A stretch of 64,000 bases of DNA from Treponema pedis (GTDB lineage Bacteria > Spirochaetota > Spirochaetia > Treponematales > Treponemataceae): positions 1,295,367-1,359,366 of the forward strand of contig NZ_CP045670.1 of the NCBI RefSeq assembly GCF_017161325.1, read 5' to 3'. Made by a program: the position numbers and the translations under genes. The notes under the pieces are model-generated. The model saw nothing but the letters and a program-made list of their open reading frames with translations. It was not told the origin of the DNA and did not search any database. Positions within the stretch are counted from its first letter, which is position 1; every line of letters starts with the position of its first letter. This document shows positions 34,824 through 43,362 of this stretch, piece after piece.

Positions 34824-35873
34824 TCACATACTTAAAAGAATTGCATCAAGCGTGGGAATAAGATTTTTAGGGTTTATCTCATTTTTTACCGAAAGAAGTT
34901 TTTGAAACACATTTAACGAAGCTGAAACCGTTTTACCGAATTTACTTTTAAAATTAAATTCCGTGTTTAACGCCCACTTGGAAATGTAAATCATTCCTTC
35001 CAAGATGACGGCTTTTTCAATTCCTCGAAGCAAGGCTTCGGAAGTAATTTCGAAGCCGAAGATACCGAAAACGATTTTTCCGGCAGGCGGAAATAAGTTG
35101 AATATTATGATAACGATAAACATTACAATAAGGTTTGTAAAATTTATTTTTTGTCTATCTGCCGTACATAAAATCAAACTTGCCCCGAAAATTATGGTTT
35201 TTACCGCTAAAAAATCGGTAAACAACAAAAGTAAAAATAAAACTATGCCTGAACCGCAGCGCAGATATTTTTCATTAAAAGGTAAAAGCTTTTTTGTTTC
35301 GGATTTACGGGAGTAAGAGTCTCCGTAATCATGCAAAAATGAAATTTTAAATTTACCGTTTATTATATTTTCATACCAACTGGAATTTTGAGTAAATTCG
35401 TTTGCAAACAAGCCTAAAAAAAACGATGTTATAATACCCGCAAAGAAAAGCGGAGGAATTATATATCTTGCCGATTTTCCGAAAATAAATAAAATCGCAA
35501 GTACTGTTTGGACCGAATTTGAAAGAAATGCCCCCGCAATGCTTATTCCGATAAAGGAAACCGCTTTACGCGGAATTCCGCGCATAGAATACATTAAAAG
35601 CCCTGCACCGAAAGTTCCGAGCAGAGAAAATAAAAAAACATAGGAAAAAAGCGTTCCTGAAATAATTGCCTGTCCCAATACTTTTATAAATAAAAGAGCG
35701 CAAAATGCCGGAAATGAGAAAACGTCTATTCCTAAAAGAAGCGGAAGATTGGCTAAACCTATTCTGAAAAACGGAACAGGTTTAGGAATCATCAATTCTA
35801 TTGCTGAAAGAAAAAAGCAAAATCCTCCGAAAAGCGGAATCAGTTTATCGGACTCTTTCGGTTTTAATGACAC
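34824..35873 (-). CDS. Gx transporter family (Hpre_diP_synt_I) membrane protein
   Basis: Polytopic membrane protein of about 349 residues from the GTG at 35873, which overlaps the slyD stop by a few bases. Residues 15-175 match the PF07456 pattern (FFRIGLANLPLLLG, GTLFSYVFLFSLLGTFGAGLLM, GAFLSNSVQTVLAI), historically called heptaprenyl diphosphate synthase component I but structurally an ECF-type transporter component. The C-terminal half adds further helices. From memory, relatives are found near quinone and flavin electron-transfer genes; here a polyprenyl synthase/MenA operon lies about 7 kb away. The substrate is unknown. Confidence 0.65.
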   Translation of the reverse strand: MSLKPKESDKLIPLFGGFCFFLSAIELMIPKPVPFFRIGLANLPLLLGIDVFSFPAFCALLFIKVLGQAIISGTLFSYVFLFSLLGTFGAGLLMYSMRGIPRKAVSFIGISIAGAFLSNSVQTVLAILFIFGKSARYIIPPLFFAGIITSFFLGLFANEFTQNSSWYENIINGKFKISFLHDYGDSYSRKSETKKLLPFNEKYLRCGSGIVLFLLLLFTDFLAVKTIIFGASLILCTADRQKINFTNLIVMFIVIIIFNLFPPAGKIVFGIFGFEITSEALLRGIEKAVILEGMIYISKWALNTEFNFKSKFGKTVSASLNVFQKLLSVKNEINPKNLIPTLDAILLSM

Positions 35874-36412
35874 CCGGAGCACCCGCAGCCGCAAGCATGT
35901 TCGTTTTGCTCATGTCCGCAACCGCACCCGCAGCCGCAGGAATCCGCCGACATCATTTGAACAAGAGATTGCAGTTCCTCTTCCGTAGTTTTTTTTACGG
36001 AAAGAATTTTAACTTCAAAATGAAGAGTTTCGCCTGCAAGAGGGTGATTCGCATCTATAGTGATTTTATCGCCGTCGATTTTTGTAATTCGTACTACCCT
36101 GCTGTGGGGGCCGTCTCCCGCTTCAAAATCCATTCCCACTTCAATTTGTGCCTCCGGAGGAAATTGTGAACGGTCCGTTTCAACAATTAAATCTTCAAAA
36201 ACTTCCCCGTACGCATCTTCAGGCGGTATGGTTTTTTTGAATTCGTCGCCCGCTTCTTTACCTTCAAGGGCTTTTTCAAGACCCGAAATAATCATATTAT
36301 ATCCGTGGATATATTCCAACGGACCCATTACTTCCGACGAATCAAGGATTTCGCCGGTATCATCTTTTAGCGTATATTCTACGCTGACCGTAGTATCTTT
36401 TGTAATTTTCAT
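35864..36412 (-). CDS. slyD: SlyD-like FKBP-type peptidyl-prolyl isomerase
   Basis: A 182-residue PPIase/metallochaperone. The FKBP domain (VEYTLKDDTGEILDSSE, GLEKALEGKEAGDEFKKTIPPEDAYGE) is interrupted by the insert-in-flap domain around residues 70-125 (FPPEAQIEVGMDFEAGDG, DANHPLAGETLHFEV), as in SlyD. The last 30 residues are a Cys/His/Gly tail (CGCGCGCG, HEQNEHACGCGCSGCH) able to bind nickel, copper or zinc. In other bacteria SlyD supplies Ni2+ to hydrogenase or urease; no such enzyme is seen here. Confidence 0.92.
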   Translation of the reverse strand: MKITKDTTVSVEYTLKDDTGEILDSSEVMGPLEYIHGYNMIISGLEKALEGKEAGDEFKKTIPPEDAYGEVFEDLIVETDRSQFPPEAQIEVGMDFEAGDGPHSRVVRITKIDGDKITIDANHPLAGETLHFEVKILSVKKTTEEELQSLVQMMSADSCGCGCGCGHEQNEHACGCGCSGCH

Positions 36413-36645
36413 ATAGTTAGATAATACTTATTTCCTTTGTAAAAATCAAGTGTATTTATTTTTTTGTTTTTGAGCGGATTTTCCGGTTTAATAATTTTTA
36501 GGATTTTAGGCGTAATTAAAATTGCCGTTTAAACTTAAGATTTTAAATATTCGGGTTTTAAAGTACACGGATATTTACTTGACAGGTCAGCTTATGTAAA
36601 ACGGATTTTTCGATAAGTTTTTACCGGTTATTCTAAAATACATTT

Positions 36646-36669
36646 CCCGTACATTTTCTAATGTACGGG
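36646..36669 (-). terminator. Hairpin downstream of the small lipoprotein gene
   Basis: Perfect 10-bp arms (36646-36655 and 36660-36669, CCCGTACATT and complement) around a 4-base loop, about 25 bases past the stop codon at 36692. The T tail is weak, so termination is likely but not certain. Confidence 0.55.
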
Positions 36670-36691
36670 TTTGTTTATAGGATATAAAAAG

Positions 36692-37102
36692 TTATTTTCT
36701 TTTTCCTTCAAAAGAGCCTGATCCGATAACAGGGTTATCCCCTAATTGCCAAGTGCCCGATACGGCTCCTGTTTCTTTAATTTCTCCGTTAAACTTCATT
36801 TCAGGACCTACATGGTTAGGGTCTTCATTTTTTGCAGAGCCGGAAAGCTTTCCGTTTTTAACATTGCCGGTTGCAGTATATTTATACCCCCTATCGTCTT
36901 TAAATATTCCCGAAAAGGCTCCGCTTTCGGTTACGCTTCCGCTCCATGAGCCGATTCCCATGTTATCATTTGTTTTGTATGTCCCTGCATAGTCTCCTGT
37001 GTATTTTGCTATACTTTTAGGTGCACGGCACGCAGTTAAAGCAAATATAAGAGCGAACAAAATCGCTAAACCGAACATAGAAATCGATTTTTTGTGTTTC
37101 AT
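36692..37102 (-). CDS. Small hypothetical lipoprotein
   Basis: 136 residues from the ATG at 37102, which has AGAGGAG nine bases upstream. A lipoprotein signal (LFALIFALTAC) gives Cys25 or so as the lipidation site. The mature domain consists of repeated Gly-rich beta-hairpins (GIGSWSGSVTESGAFSGIF, YTATGNVKNGKLSGSA, GEIKETGAVSGTWQ), suggesting a small lipocalin-like or beta-sandwich barrel. No named family recognised. Monocistronic. Confidence 0.65.
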   Translation of the reverse strand: MKHKKSISMFGLAILFALIFALTACRAPKSIAKYTGDYAGTYKTNDNMGIGSWSGSVTESGAFSGIFKDDRGYKYTATGNVKNGKLSGSAKNEDPNHVGPEMKFNGEIKETGAVSGTWQLGDNPVIGSGSFEGKRK

Positions 37103-37265
37103 ATTTAATTCTCCTCTCTGCAAAATATTGCAGATTATGAAGTTATTATAACACAATACTACTTTAATGACAAGTCGGCAGTGAAAGAATGTAAAGAGTA
37201 AAAATATTTTAAGTTCCGTTTTAAAGGACGGAATTTACATACGGTTTACAGCCGTTTCGGTTTAT

Positions 37266-37712
37266 TTATAGACGCTTGACCTTATGCGAAAGTTTGGGCG
37301 AATTTCCGATTGTATCGTTTACGGGGCAGTGCGAATCCACAAAGGCGATGAATTTTTCCGTTTCTTCCTGCGAAGCGGAAGTTTTAATATTGTAAACGGT
37401 TTCAATTTCCGATAAACCTATTTTTGCATTCGGATTTAAACCTTTAAAACCGTCGGAGTCAAATGTGCCTGTGCATTCTACTGAAATAGAGTCGAGGTTA
37501 AACCCCTGTTGTTTTGCCGTTAATTTTGCAACGACGCATTTACATGCTCCCAACGCATTTAACAGGGCTTCAAGCGGATTCATTCCGAGGTCGGTTCCGC
37601 CTACACTTTTGGGTTCGTCCAAAATAAATTGTTTTCCGCCGGATTCACAAACTACCTTATAACCGGCACCCATATCCATTTCCGCTTTTCCTTTAACTAA
37701 GCCTTTTGCCAT
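37266..37712 (-). CDS. OsmC/Ohr family redox protein
   Basis: 148 residues. The OsmC fold is recognised from GGTDLGMNPLEALLNALGACKCVVAKL with a reactive-cysteine helix and the second cysteine in VDSHCPVNDTIGNSP. Proteins of this group reduce organic hydroperoxides or act as general thiol peroxidases with dithiol donors. It complements the flavodiiron protein and thioredoxin system in oxidative defence. It stands alone with a short leader. Confidence 0.85.
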   Translation of the reverse strand: MAKGLVKGKAEMDMGAGYKVVCESGGKQFILDEPKSVGGTDLGMNPLEALLNALGACKCVVAKLTAKQQGFNLDSISVECTGTFDSDGFKGLNPNAKIGLSEIETVYNIKTSASQEETEKFIAFVDSHCPVNDTIGNSPKLSHKVKRL

Positions 37713-37740
37713 AAAATCCTCCGGATAATTATTTAGTGTT

Positions 37741-38196
37741 TTAATTTATTTCTTCAAATATATAAGTTTCTTCTTTTTTATCAAATCTGTAGTTGTATGT
37801 TTTAAAGGCTTCCACGGAAACCTCCTGCTTGCTCGGCCCGTATGTAGTTGTAACTTTTCGGTACATAATACCCGGCCGCGATTTTGAAAAACTGGATTCT
37901 ATTATATGAGTCCCCGGAGTAAGATAAAAGCCGGAGGTTATTCCTTCGGTAAAGGTAATCGGCAGCTCTCCGTCTGTTGTGTGAACGGTTAGGCCGGTCA
38001 TACTTAAGTCCATAATATTTGCGTTTTTGTTGATATAAACCTTTACCGCATTTTGATGTTCCGATAGCCAGTTTGCGGTTCTTGCTTTGTTGTTTTTCAT
38101 TTTTATAAATGAAAAAATTGCTATTGCAATAAAAAATATGGGAACAATGACGATATAATACATTGTAGGCCCTAAATTATTAAAAAATTCGTTCAT
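37741..38196 (-). CDS. Hypothetical small membrane protein
   Basis: 151 residues with one N-terminal transmembrane helix (YYIVIVPIFFIAIAIFSFI, about 12-30) and an exposed beta-rich domain (TGLTVHTTDGELPITFTEGITSGFYLTPGTHIIESSFSKSRP) reminiscent of PEGA-like or carrier-domain folds. A good AAGGAG site precedes the ATG. No known family. It lies 24 bp from the next gene upstream, which also encodes a small membrane protein; they probably work together. Confidence 0.6.
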   Translation of the reverse strand: MNEFFNNLGPTMYYIVIVPIFFIAIAIFSFIKMKNNKARTANWLSEHQNAVKVYINKNANIMDLSMTGLTVHTTDGELPITFTEGITSGFYLTPGTHIIESSFSKSRPGIMYRKVTTTYGPSKQEVSVEAFKTYNYRFDKKEETYIFEEIN

Positions 38197-38220
38197 TATT
38201 TTCTCCTTATGATAATTTTT

Positions 38221-38694
38221 TTAATATTCTTTTTTTGTGTCAATTTTATTTACGGGCGAAGAATCTCCTGAAATGCCTAAATCTTCGATTAACTGTTGAA
38301 ATTTATATTTGCCGATAAGTTCGCAGTTTACCATTTCTTCATTTCCGTTTTCAGGTGTTATGTAAAGCATACATTCCGTATCGGTACTTATTACGGAGTT
38401 TCTTTGTCTGCGAGTTGTAATTACGGCTCTAAAAGAGGTTGTGTCAAGCGGATAGGTCTTTGCAGTTTTTCCCTTTTTTATTACCGCTTTAGAATCGTAT
38501 ACTTCAATTGTGATTATGTTATCCAGCACAACCAGCCAAATATAAGCCGCATATACTCCGACAAAGATAAGCAATTGTATAAAAGTGTTTTTTATTAAAA
38601 AAGAAGTTAAAAGAGCTATAAAAGCAGATACGAAAAAACCTAAACCGATGTTTAAAATAATTCGATACAAACTTGTTTTATAAATATGCTTCAT
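38221..38694 (-). CDS. Hypothetical two-helix membrane protein with PH-like domain
   Basis: 157 residues. Two N-terminal transmembrane helices (about 12-55) are followed by a soluble segment (NIITIEVYDSKAVIKKGKTAKTYPLDTTSFRAVITTRR) resembling bacterial PH/YdbT-like or photosystem-assembly domains. No catalytic residues. It is first in a two-gene unit with the 151-residue protein. Function unknown. Confidence 0.6.
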   Translation of the reverse strand: MKHIYKTSLYRIILNIGLGFFVSAFIALLTSFLIKNTFIQLLIFVGVYAAYIWLVVLDNIITIEVYDSKAVIKKGKTAKTYPLDTTSFRAVITTRRQRNSVISTDTECMLYITPENGNEEMVNCELIGKYKFQQLIEDLGISGDSSPVNKIDTKKEY

Positions 38695-38807
38695 GCAGCC
38701 TCCTTACATTATAAAATAGGTTAAATTTTAAATACTTTAAGTTAAGTATATATTTTTCTCGGTTGAATGTCAAGCTGCAATTTCCGCATATAAAAATTTT
38801 AAATCTA

Positions 38808-38836
38808 TTTACAAAAAAGCATTTTAGATTTATACT
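38808..38836 (+). promoter_or_regulatory. Promoter of the VWA gene, predicted leaderless
   Basis: TTTACA (38808-38813), 17-bp spacer, TATACT (38831-38836). The ATG at 38844 is 7 bases past the -10, at the expected start site itself, and no Shine-Dalgarno precedes it. Confidence 0.6.
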
Positions 38837-38843
38837 TTAATAT

Positions 38844-39977
38844 ATGAAAAAATTTTTTTTTACGATTATATTTATTTCTTTTTTTTGTGTGCTTAAGGCT
38901 CAAGATATTTCGTTAGGTAAAGATGATGTTTTGGTTATACAGAGTCCCGAAGGCGGCTATCATCTTTATATAAAAGCGAAGCCCGATATAAAAAGCGTTT
39001 TGCTTACCGAAACTACGCGCGACCCCGAATTAAAAGAGGCAAATTATGCTTATCGTAATCCCGATTATAATGTTATAAACGGGGACGAGAAGCGGCTTCT
39101 TAACGGGGAATTTCTTTTACCTGAGAAAAAATTATATAGTCTTATAGATTCGACTCCGGAAGAAGATACTCCTTTGGGAAAGGCTTTTCATATTTGGATT
39201 CCGTATATAATTGTATACGGTTACGATTGGTCCAGAAGCGGTGAGGTTGAAGTTGCGGACGGAACTTTTTTTAATATAAGAACCTTTGTTAAACCTTACG
39301 GTGATTATGACGGAGGTTTTCAAGATAATCCCTTTGTTTTACGTGTAACGCAAAAACCTGTAGAACCGGAAAACGAAAAAACCGGTTACAGTAATGATGC
39401 CGTTAAGGTATTTACCGAGCTGGCGGATACTACGGCGGGAAAGCTGATTTATGCAAAATCACCTGAAGAAATAGTACCTCTTATAGAAGAGATTTTGACA
39501 AAAACGGAAAAGGAAAATTTGGATTTACTGTTTGCTTTGGATTCTACTGAAAGTATGAAAGATGATATTGAAGCCGTTCGTAAGAGTATTCTTTCTATGT
39601 TGGAAAAAATTATTCCCCGCTATAAATCCTGTAGAATAGCTTTAATTTTGTATAAAGACTACCGCGAAGATTTTTTAGTGCGGGAGGCTTGTATGTTTAC
39701 CGGCAATCTGAAAAAATTCGAAAAAGCCTTATACGGATTTAAGGTATTCGGCGGTAGAGATATTCCCGAGGCGGTTTATGAAGGCTTGTATTTGGGCTTA
39801 CAACAATCATGGCGGACGGATAATGAGAATACGGATAAAAAACTTATTCTTATAGGAGATGCTCCTCCTCATTCTCGTCCCAGAGGTAAGGTAAAAAAGG
39901 AAGATGTGGATAAACTTGCAAAAGAAAAAAACGTGTCCTTTTATCCTATTATTCTTCCGCACGGGCTTTCGTATTAG
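38844..39977 (+). CDS. Exported von Willebrand factor A domain protein
   Basis: 377 residues. A signal peptide (FFFTIIFISFFCVLKAQ) leads to an N-terminal beta domain of unknown type (about 20-190) and a VWA domain (about 215-370) with MIDAS residues in LLFALDSTESM and supporting RIALILYKDYRED. VWA domains bind metal and partner proteins; this one would act in the periplasm or at the surface. Its promoter places the start site at the ATG, so a leaderless mRNA is predicted. It converges with the fixX end of the lactate/quinone operon; an imperfect inverted repeat occupies the gap 39982-40067. Confidence 0.8.
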   Translation: MKKFFFTIIFISFFCVLKAQDISLGKDDVLVIQSPEGGYHLYIKAKPDIKSVLLTETTRDPELKEANYAYRNPDYNVINGDEKRLLNGEFLLPEKKLYSLIDSTPEEDTPLGKAFHIWIPYIIVYGYDWSRSGEVEVADGTFFNIRTFVKPYGDYDGGFQDNPFVLRVTQKPVEPENEKTGYSNDAVKVFTELADTTAGKLIYAKSPEEIVPLIEEILTKTEKENLDLLFALDSTESMKDDIEAVRKSILSMLEKIIPRYKSCRIALILYKDYREDFLVREACMFTGNLKKFEKALYGFKVFGGRDIPEAVYEGLYLGLQQSWRTDNENTDKKLILIGDAPPHSRPRGKVKKEDVDKLAKEKNVSFYPIILPHGLSY

Positions 39978-40123
39978 ATTGTCGGGATTTTAATTAAATA
40001 CAATATACCCTTGCCCGATATGCTTTTTGCAGGTTCGGTATATTTAATATTGTGTTTAATTTTCCCGAGCCCGTTACGGCGGCAGAGCTAAAGGTATATT
40101 TTTACGTTTATTACAAGCGGATT

Positions 40124-40408
40124 TTATCCGTATCTGTAGCTTACTCCGATTTCTCCTACCGGGTGTTCCCAGCTTTTTACAATTTTCCCGAGTGAAAGAA
40201 CCCTGCATGTCCCGCATTCAAGGCAGCCCAGATGGCTAAAACTTAAGCTGCCGTTTATGTATTTATAACATTCGGCAGGGCAGGCGAGCAGGAGCTTTTT
40301 AATTTCCTTCTCATCCGTATAAGTTTTGTCCACATCTATGTGTGAATGCTCTTCATCCGTGTGAAATATGTCAAGACCGAGTTTATCTTCAATTGTCATT
40401 TTTTTCAT
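40124..40408 (-). CDS. fixX: FixX-like ferredoxin
   Basis: A 94-residue ferredoxin-like protein that together with FixC forms the equivalent of ETF:quinone oxidoreductase. Cysteines at 43, 47 (ACPAEC) and 62, 65, 68 (GCLECGTC) provide a single [4Fe-4S] site, and the C-terminal WEHPVGEIGVSYRYG matches the FixX signature W-x-x-P-x-G-x-x-G-V-x-Y-x-x-G. It starts 2 bp after fixC and is the last gene of the seven-gene operon. Electrons are expected to pass from the FixC flavin through this cluster to quinone or a low-potential acceptor. Confidence 0.9.
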   Translation of the reverse strand: MKKMTIEDKLGLDIFHTDEEHSHIDVDKTYTDEKEIKKLLLACPAECYKYINGSLSFSHLGCLECGTCRVLSLGKIVKSWEHPVGEIGVSYRYG

Positions 40409-40410
40409 AA

Positions 40411-41706
40411 TTAAAACGCCTCCAGTATTGCGGTAATTAAGTTCATAACTTCCGATGCGGTTGTCCGCTGCGCAACGGAATTGACTATATACATAATTAA
40501 GCCCGGTCCGGGTTTTCCGTCCACGGTAAAAGCTTTTGCCGCTATATCATTTACCATTTCAGGAAGGGTTTCAAAGATTTCTCTTCTGGACAGGATTGTC
40601 GGGAAGCCTTTATAGCTTTCCATTTCTTTTATAACAAAGCTGTTGTCAAGCGCTTTTTTATAGTAGGAAAGGGTTTGTGCGCTGAAATCTCCCGCTTCGC
40701 GCGCCCTGATTACGGTTTCTGCGGCAAGACGTCCGGATTCAATTGCAAAATCCATACCTCTTACGGTAAATCCCAGGTTTACGCAAAATCCGGCGGCATC
40801 TCCTGCGATAAGAATTCCGTCTCTGTAAAGTTCCGGTATCATATGTATGCCTTCTTCGGGAACGAGATGCCCGGAGTATTCTATTACTTTTCCGCCTTCA
40901 ATATACGGGGCAATGGACGGGTGTTGTTTAAATCTGTCAAGCAATTGGTTTATTGAAAGGTCGCTGTGACCTATATCGCTTAGGGTTGCAACTATTCCTA
41001 TTGAGACAGTGTCTTTGTTTGTATAAAGTAAGCCTCCTCCGAAGCCTCCCATGGTTGGGTCTCCGCAGGCAAGCCATGAAAGCCCTTCTCCTTCTGCAAG
41101 ACCGAATCTTTGGTTTATAACGTCTTCTCCCAGTCTTATAACTTCTTTTGCTCCTACGGCAACTTGATTGGGTTCAAGCGCTTTTTTCATTCCTATGCTT
41201 TGGGCAAGAAGGGAATTAACTCCGTCGGCAAGGATAACTACATCCGCATAAAGTTTTTCACCTGTAGCTTCAACGCCTATTACTTTGCCGTCTTCAAGAA
41301 TCAGATTGGTTACCAAAATGCCGGGGATAATTTCGGCTCCCGCCTCTTCCGCCTTGGAGGCAAGCCATTGGTCAAAGGTCGCTCTAAGTACGGTGTATGA
41401 GGCGTTGTCGGCTTCGGAGCTTAATTTTTTTGACCTGAAACCTACATCAAGGGAGCTGTCCGCACTCATAAGGGAGATTTGCTCCTTTATAACCTTTCTT
41501 TCAATCGGAGCTTCTTTAGCAAAGCCTGGGATAATTTTTTCAAGGCTGTGCCCGTAAATACGTCCGCCGGTCATATTTTTAGCTCCGCAGTAGTCTCCTC
41601 TTTCTACTAAAAGCACTTCAAGTCCTGCATTAGCAAGAACAATTGCCGCCGAACTTCCGGCAAGCCCCCCGCCAACTATTATGGCATCAAATTTTTCATC
41701 GCTCAT
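40411..41706 (-). CDS. fixC: FixC-type ETF:quinone oxidoreductase flavoprotein
   Basis: 431 residues from the ATG at 41706, behind GGAGGAATTGT; a longer in-frame start at 41799 overlaps menG and is less likely. The FAD-binding dinucleotide fold is GGGLAG (12-17), and LLVERGDYCGAKNMTGGRIY, GVEATGEKLYADVVILADGVNS and GILIAGDAAGFCVNLGFTVRGMDFA are ETF-QO/FixC hallmarks. As in FixC it lacks the Fe-S domain, which is supplied by FixX. It accepts electrons from an EtfAB pair; the only such pair in the window is at 54301-56128. Identification is strong; the exact acceptor is inferred. Confidence 0.93.
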   Translation of the reverse strand: MSDEKFDAIIVGGGLAGSSAAIVLANAGLEVLLVERGDYCGAKNMTGGRIYGHSLEKIIPGFAKEAPIERKVIKEQISLMSADSSLDVGFRSKKLSSEADNASYTVLRATFDQWLASKAEEAGAEIIPGILVTNLILEDGKVIGVEATGEKLYADVVILADGVNSLLAQSIGMKKALEPNQVAVGAKEVIRLGEDVINQRFGLAEGEGLSWLACGDPTMGGFGGGLLYTNKDTVSIGIVATLSDIGHSDLSINQLLDRFKQHPSIAPYIEGGKVIEYSGHLVPEEGIHMIPELYRDGILIAGDAAGFCVNLGFTVRGMDFAIESGRLAAETVIRAREAGDFSAQTLSYYKKALDNSFVIKEMESYKGFPTILSRREIFETLPEMVNDIAAKAFTVDGKPGPGLIMYIVNSVAQRTTASEVMNLITAILEAF

Positions 41707-41734
41707 ACAATTCCTCCTGATAAATGTTAATCCT

Positions 41735-42433
41735 CTATTTTTGTCCGCATATAAGCGCACAGCAACCGAAAAAATAGCTGTAACAAGCCGTATTTGCAAG
41801 ACCTATTTTAGAATATAATTTCATTAAGTCTTTTTTTCCAAGAAATTTAGAAGTGGACTCATACAGCCATAAATACTCTTTGTGACAGTGTATGCCTCCG
41901 CCTAAGACGGGGACTATATGTTTAAAATAAAATTTATGAAAAGGGCGTATAAATTTATTTTCAGGTATAAATGAGTCCAAACAATAGATGTTGCTTCCTT
42001 TTTTTACAACCCTTTTCATTTCAAATAAAACCTTTTCGTACTCTGAGGTATTCCGTAAACCGAATGAAATATCCGCCGAATCAAAGGTGTTGTCGGGAAA
42101 CGGCAGTTTTAAAGCGTCGGCCTGTTGCCAAGTAATATTTTTTATTTTAATGCTTTTTTGTCGAGCTTTTTGCAGCATGGAAGATGAAAAGTCTATACCG
42201 GTAACGGAAATATCCCGTCTTTTTTTTGCCGTCCATATTGCAATGTCGCCCGTCCCGCAGCAAACGTCAAGTATATTATTTCCTTTGGAGCTGCCCCTTA
42301 TGATTTTATTGACAAGATTCATTTTCCACTTTTTGTGCATATAAATGCTTATACGGTTATTAGCCTTGTCATATCTATCGGAAATGGTTTCGAAAATTTT
42401 ATGTACTTTTTTTTCTTTTGTTTCCGTTTTCAT
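41735..42433 (-). CDS. menG: Demethylmenaquinone methyltransferase (MenG/UbiE family)
   Basis: A 232-residue SAM-dependent C-methyltransferase that converts demethylmenaquinone to menaquinone. The UbiE signatures are present: ISDRYDKANNRISIYMHKKWK at the N-terminus, motif I ILDVCCGTGDIAIW, and GLRNTSEYEKVLFEMKRVVKKGSNIYCLD. It lies 4 bp after menA. Together with the prenyl synthase and MenA it completes the tail end of menaquinone synthesis, although no head-group enzymes are encoded here. Confidence 0.88.
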   Translation of the reverse strand: MKTETKEKKVHKIFETISDRYDKANNRISIYMHKKWKMNLVNKIIRGSSKGNNILDVCCGTGDIAIWTAKKRRDISVTGIDFSSSMLQKARQKSIKIKNITWQQADALKLPFPDNTFDSADISFGLRNTSEYEKVLFEMKRVVKKGSNIYCLDSFIPENKFIRPFHKFYFKHIVPVLGGGIHCHKEYLWLYESTSKFLGKKDLMKLYSKIGLANTACYSYFFGCCALICGQK

Positions 42434-42437
42434 AATG

Positions 42438-43361
42438 TTACCTCATAACGGCGAGTTTTATTACCGCAGATATTATATAAGCCCCGCCGCCGAACATATT
42501 TGCAGCAACAATTCCCTTCATTAAGGATATTCTATCACTTTGTTCGAGTTTTGATTTCATTTGTTTTATAAAATATTTTCGTCCCGGAATAATAATTGTA
42601 AATGTACAGATAAGCCCCGGTATTCCGAACAGTATTAAAGGTAGTATGCATAAAACCGTAAGCCACAGTAATATCATATTTTTATAAATTGAAACGGTTT
42701 TATTTCTTCCCATTATTACCGGAAGTGTGCGCCGTCCTGCAGTTTTGTCTTTTTCAATATCGCAGCCGTTATTTGTCATCATAATAAGAGATATACCTAT
42801 TATAAGCGGAAGGCTGTAGGCAAGTACTTCAAGATGAAGTTTATTGTCGGCGGCAGATGCTACGGCGAGCGGAATAAAGCCTCCCATTACAATACCGGAA
42901 ACGGCCTCTCCCATCGGGAGGTATGAAAGCGGTAAGGGGCCGAGAGAATAAAGTAAAACTACAGCTCCTCCTATCGCTCCTATGTATAAGGGCATAAGGC
43001 CTGTTTTTATTGAGCAGTATATTCCGAGGCTTGCGCCTAAAGTTAAGTATAAAATGCCTAAAAACAATACATGGTGCGGATTTACGTTATTATATACAAG
43101 TACAGAATCTGTTTTTTCGACATTATCGTTTATGCTGTCGGTTCCTTTAATATAATCCGCATAGTCGTTAAATGTGTTTACGGCGGATTGCATAAGTATG
43201 CATACGGCAATAAGCATTATGCTTGAGAAAATATTTAAACCGTATCCTTTTATATTGCTGAAAATTATTCCGAAGACAGCCGGATAAATTGAGGCAACCC
43301 ATGTATGAGGTGCGGCTAATTGAAGAGCCATTCGCAGTGTAAGTTTTGTGTATTTTTCCAT
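42438..43361 (-). CDS. menA: MenA/UbiA-family prenyltransferase
   Basis: A 307-residue integral membrane prenyltransferase with eight or nine helices. Both aspartate motifs that bind Mg-prenyl diphosphate are visible: NTFNDYADYIKGTDS near residue 65 and NNGCDIEKDKTAGRRTLPV near residue 200. It would attach the polyprenyl chain from the adjacent synthase to 1,4-dihydroxy-2-naphthoate (MenA role). Other UbiA substrates cannot be excluded by eye, but the adjoining methyltransferase favours menaquinone. It starts 1 bp after the synthase gene. Confidence 0.88.
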   Translation of the reverse strand: MEKYTKLTLRMALQLAAPHTWVASIYPAVFGIIFSNIKGYGLNIFSSIMLIAVCILMQSAVNTFNDYADYIKGTDSINDNVEKTDSVLVYNNVNPHHVLFLGILYLTLGASLGIYCSIKTGLMPLYIGAIGGAVVLLYSLGPLPLSYLPMGEAVSGIVMGGFIPLAVASAADNKLHLEVLAYSLPLIIGISLIMMTNNGCDIEKDKTAGRRTLPVIMGRNKTVSIYKNMILLWLTVLCILPLILFGIPGLICTFTIIIPGRKYFIKQMKSKLEQSDRISLMKGIVAANMFGGGAYIISAVIKLAVMR

Positions 43362-43362
43362 T

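Noticed and set aside
39982-40067. Strong bidirectional terminator between the VWA gene and fixX
   Set aside because: The inverted repeat is imperfect, AT-rich and has a long loop without a T tract, so I mention it only as an imperfect inverted repeat.
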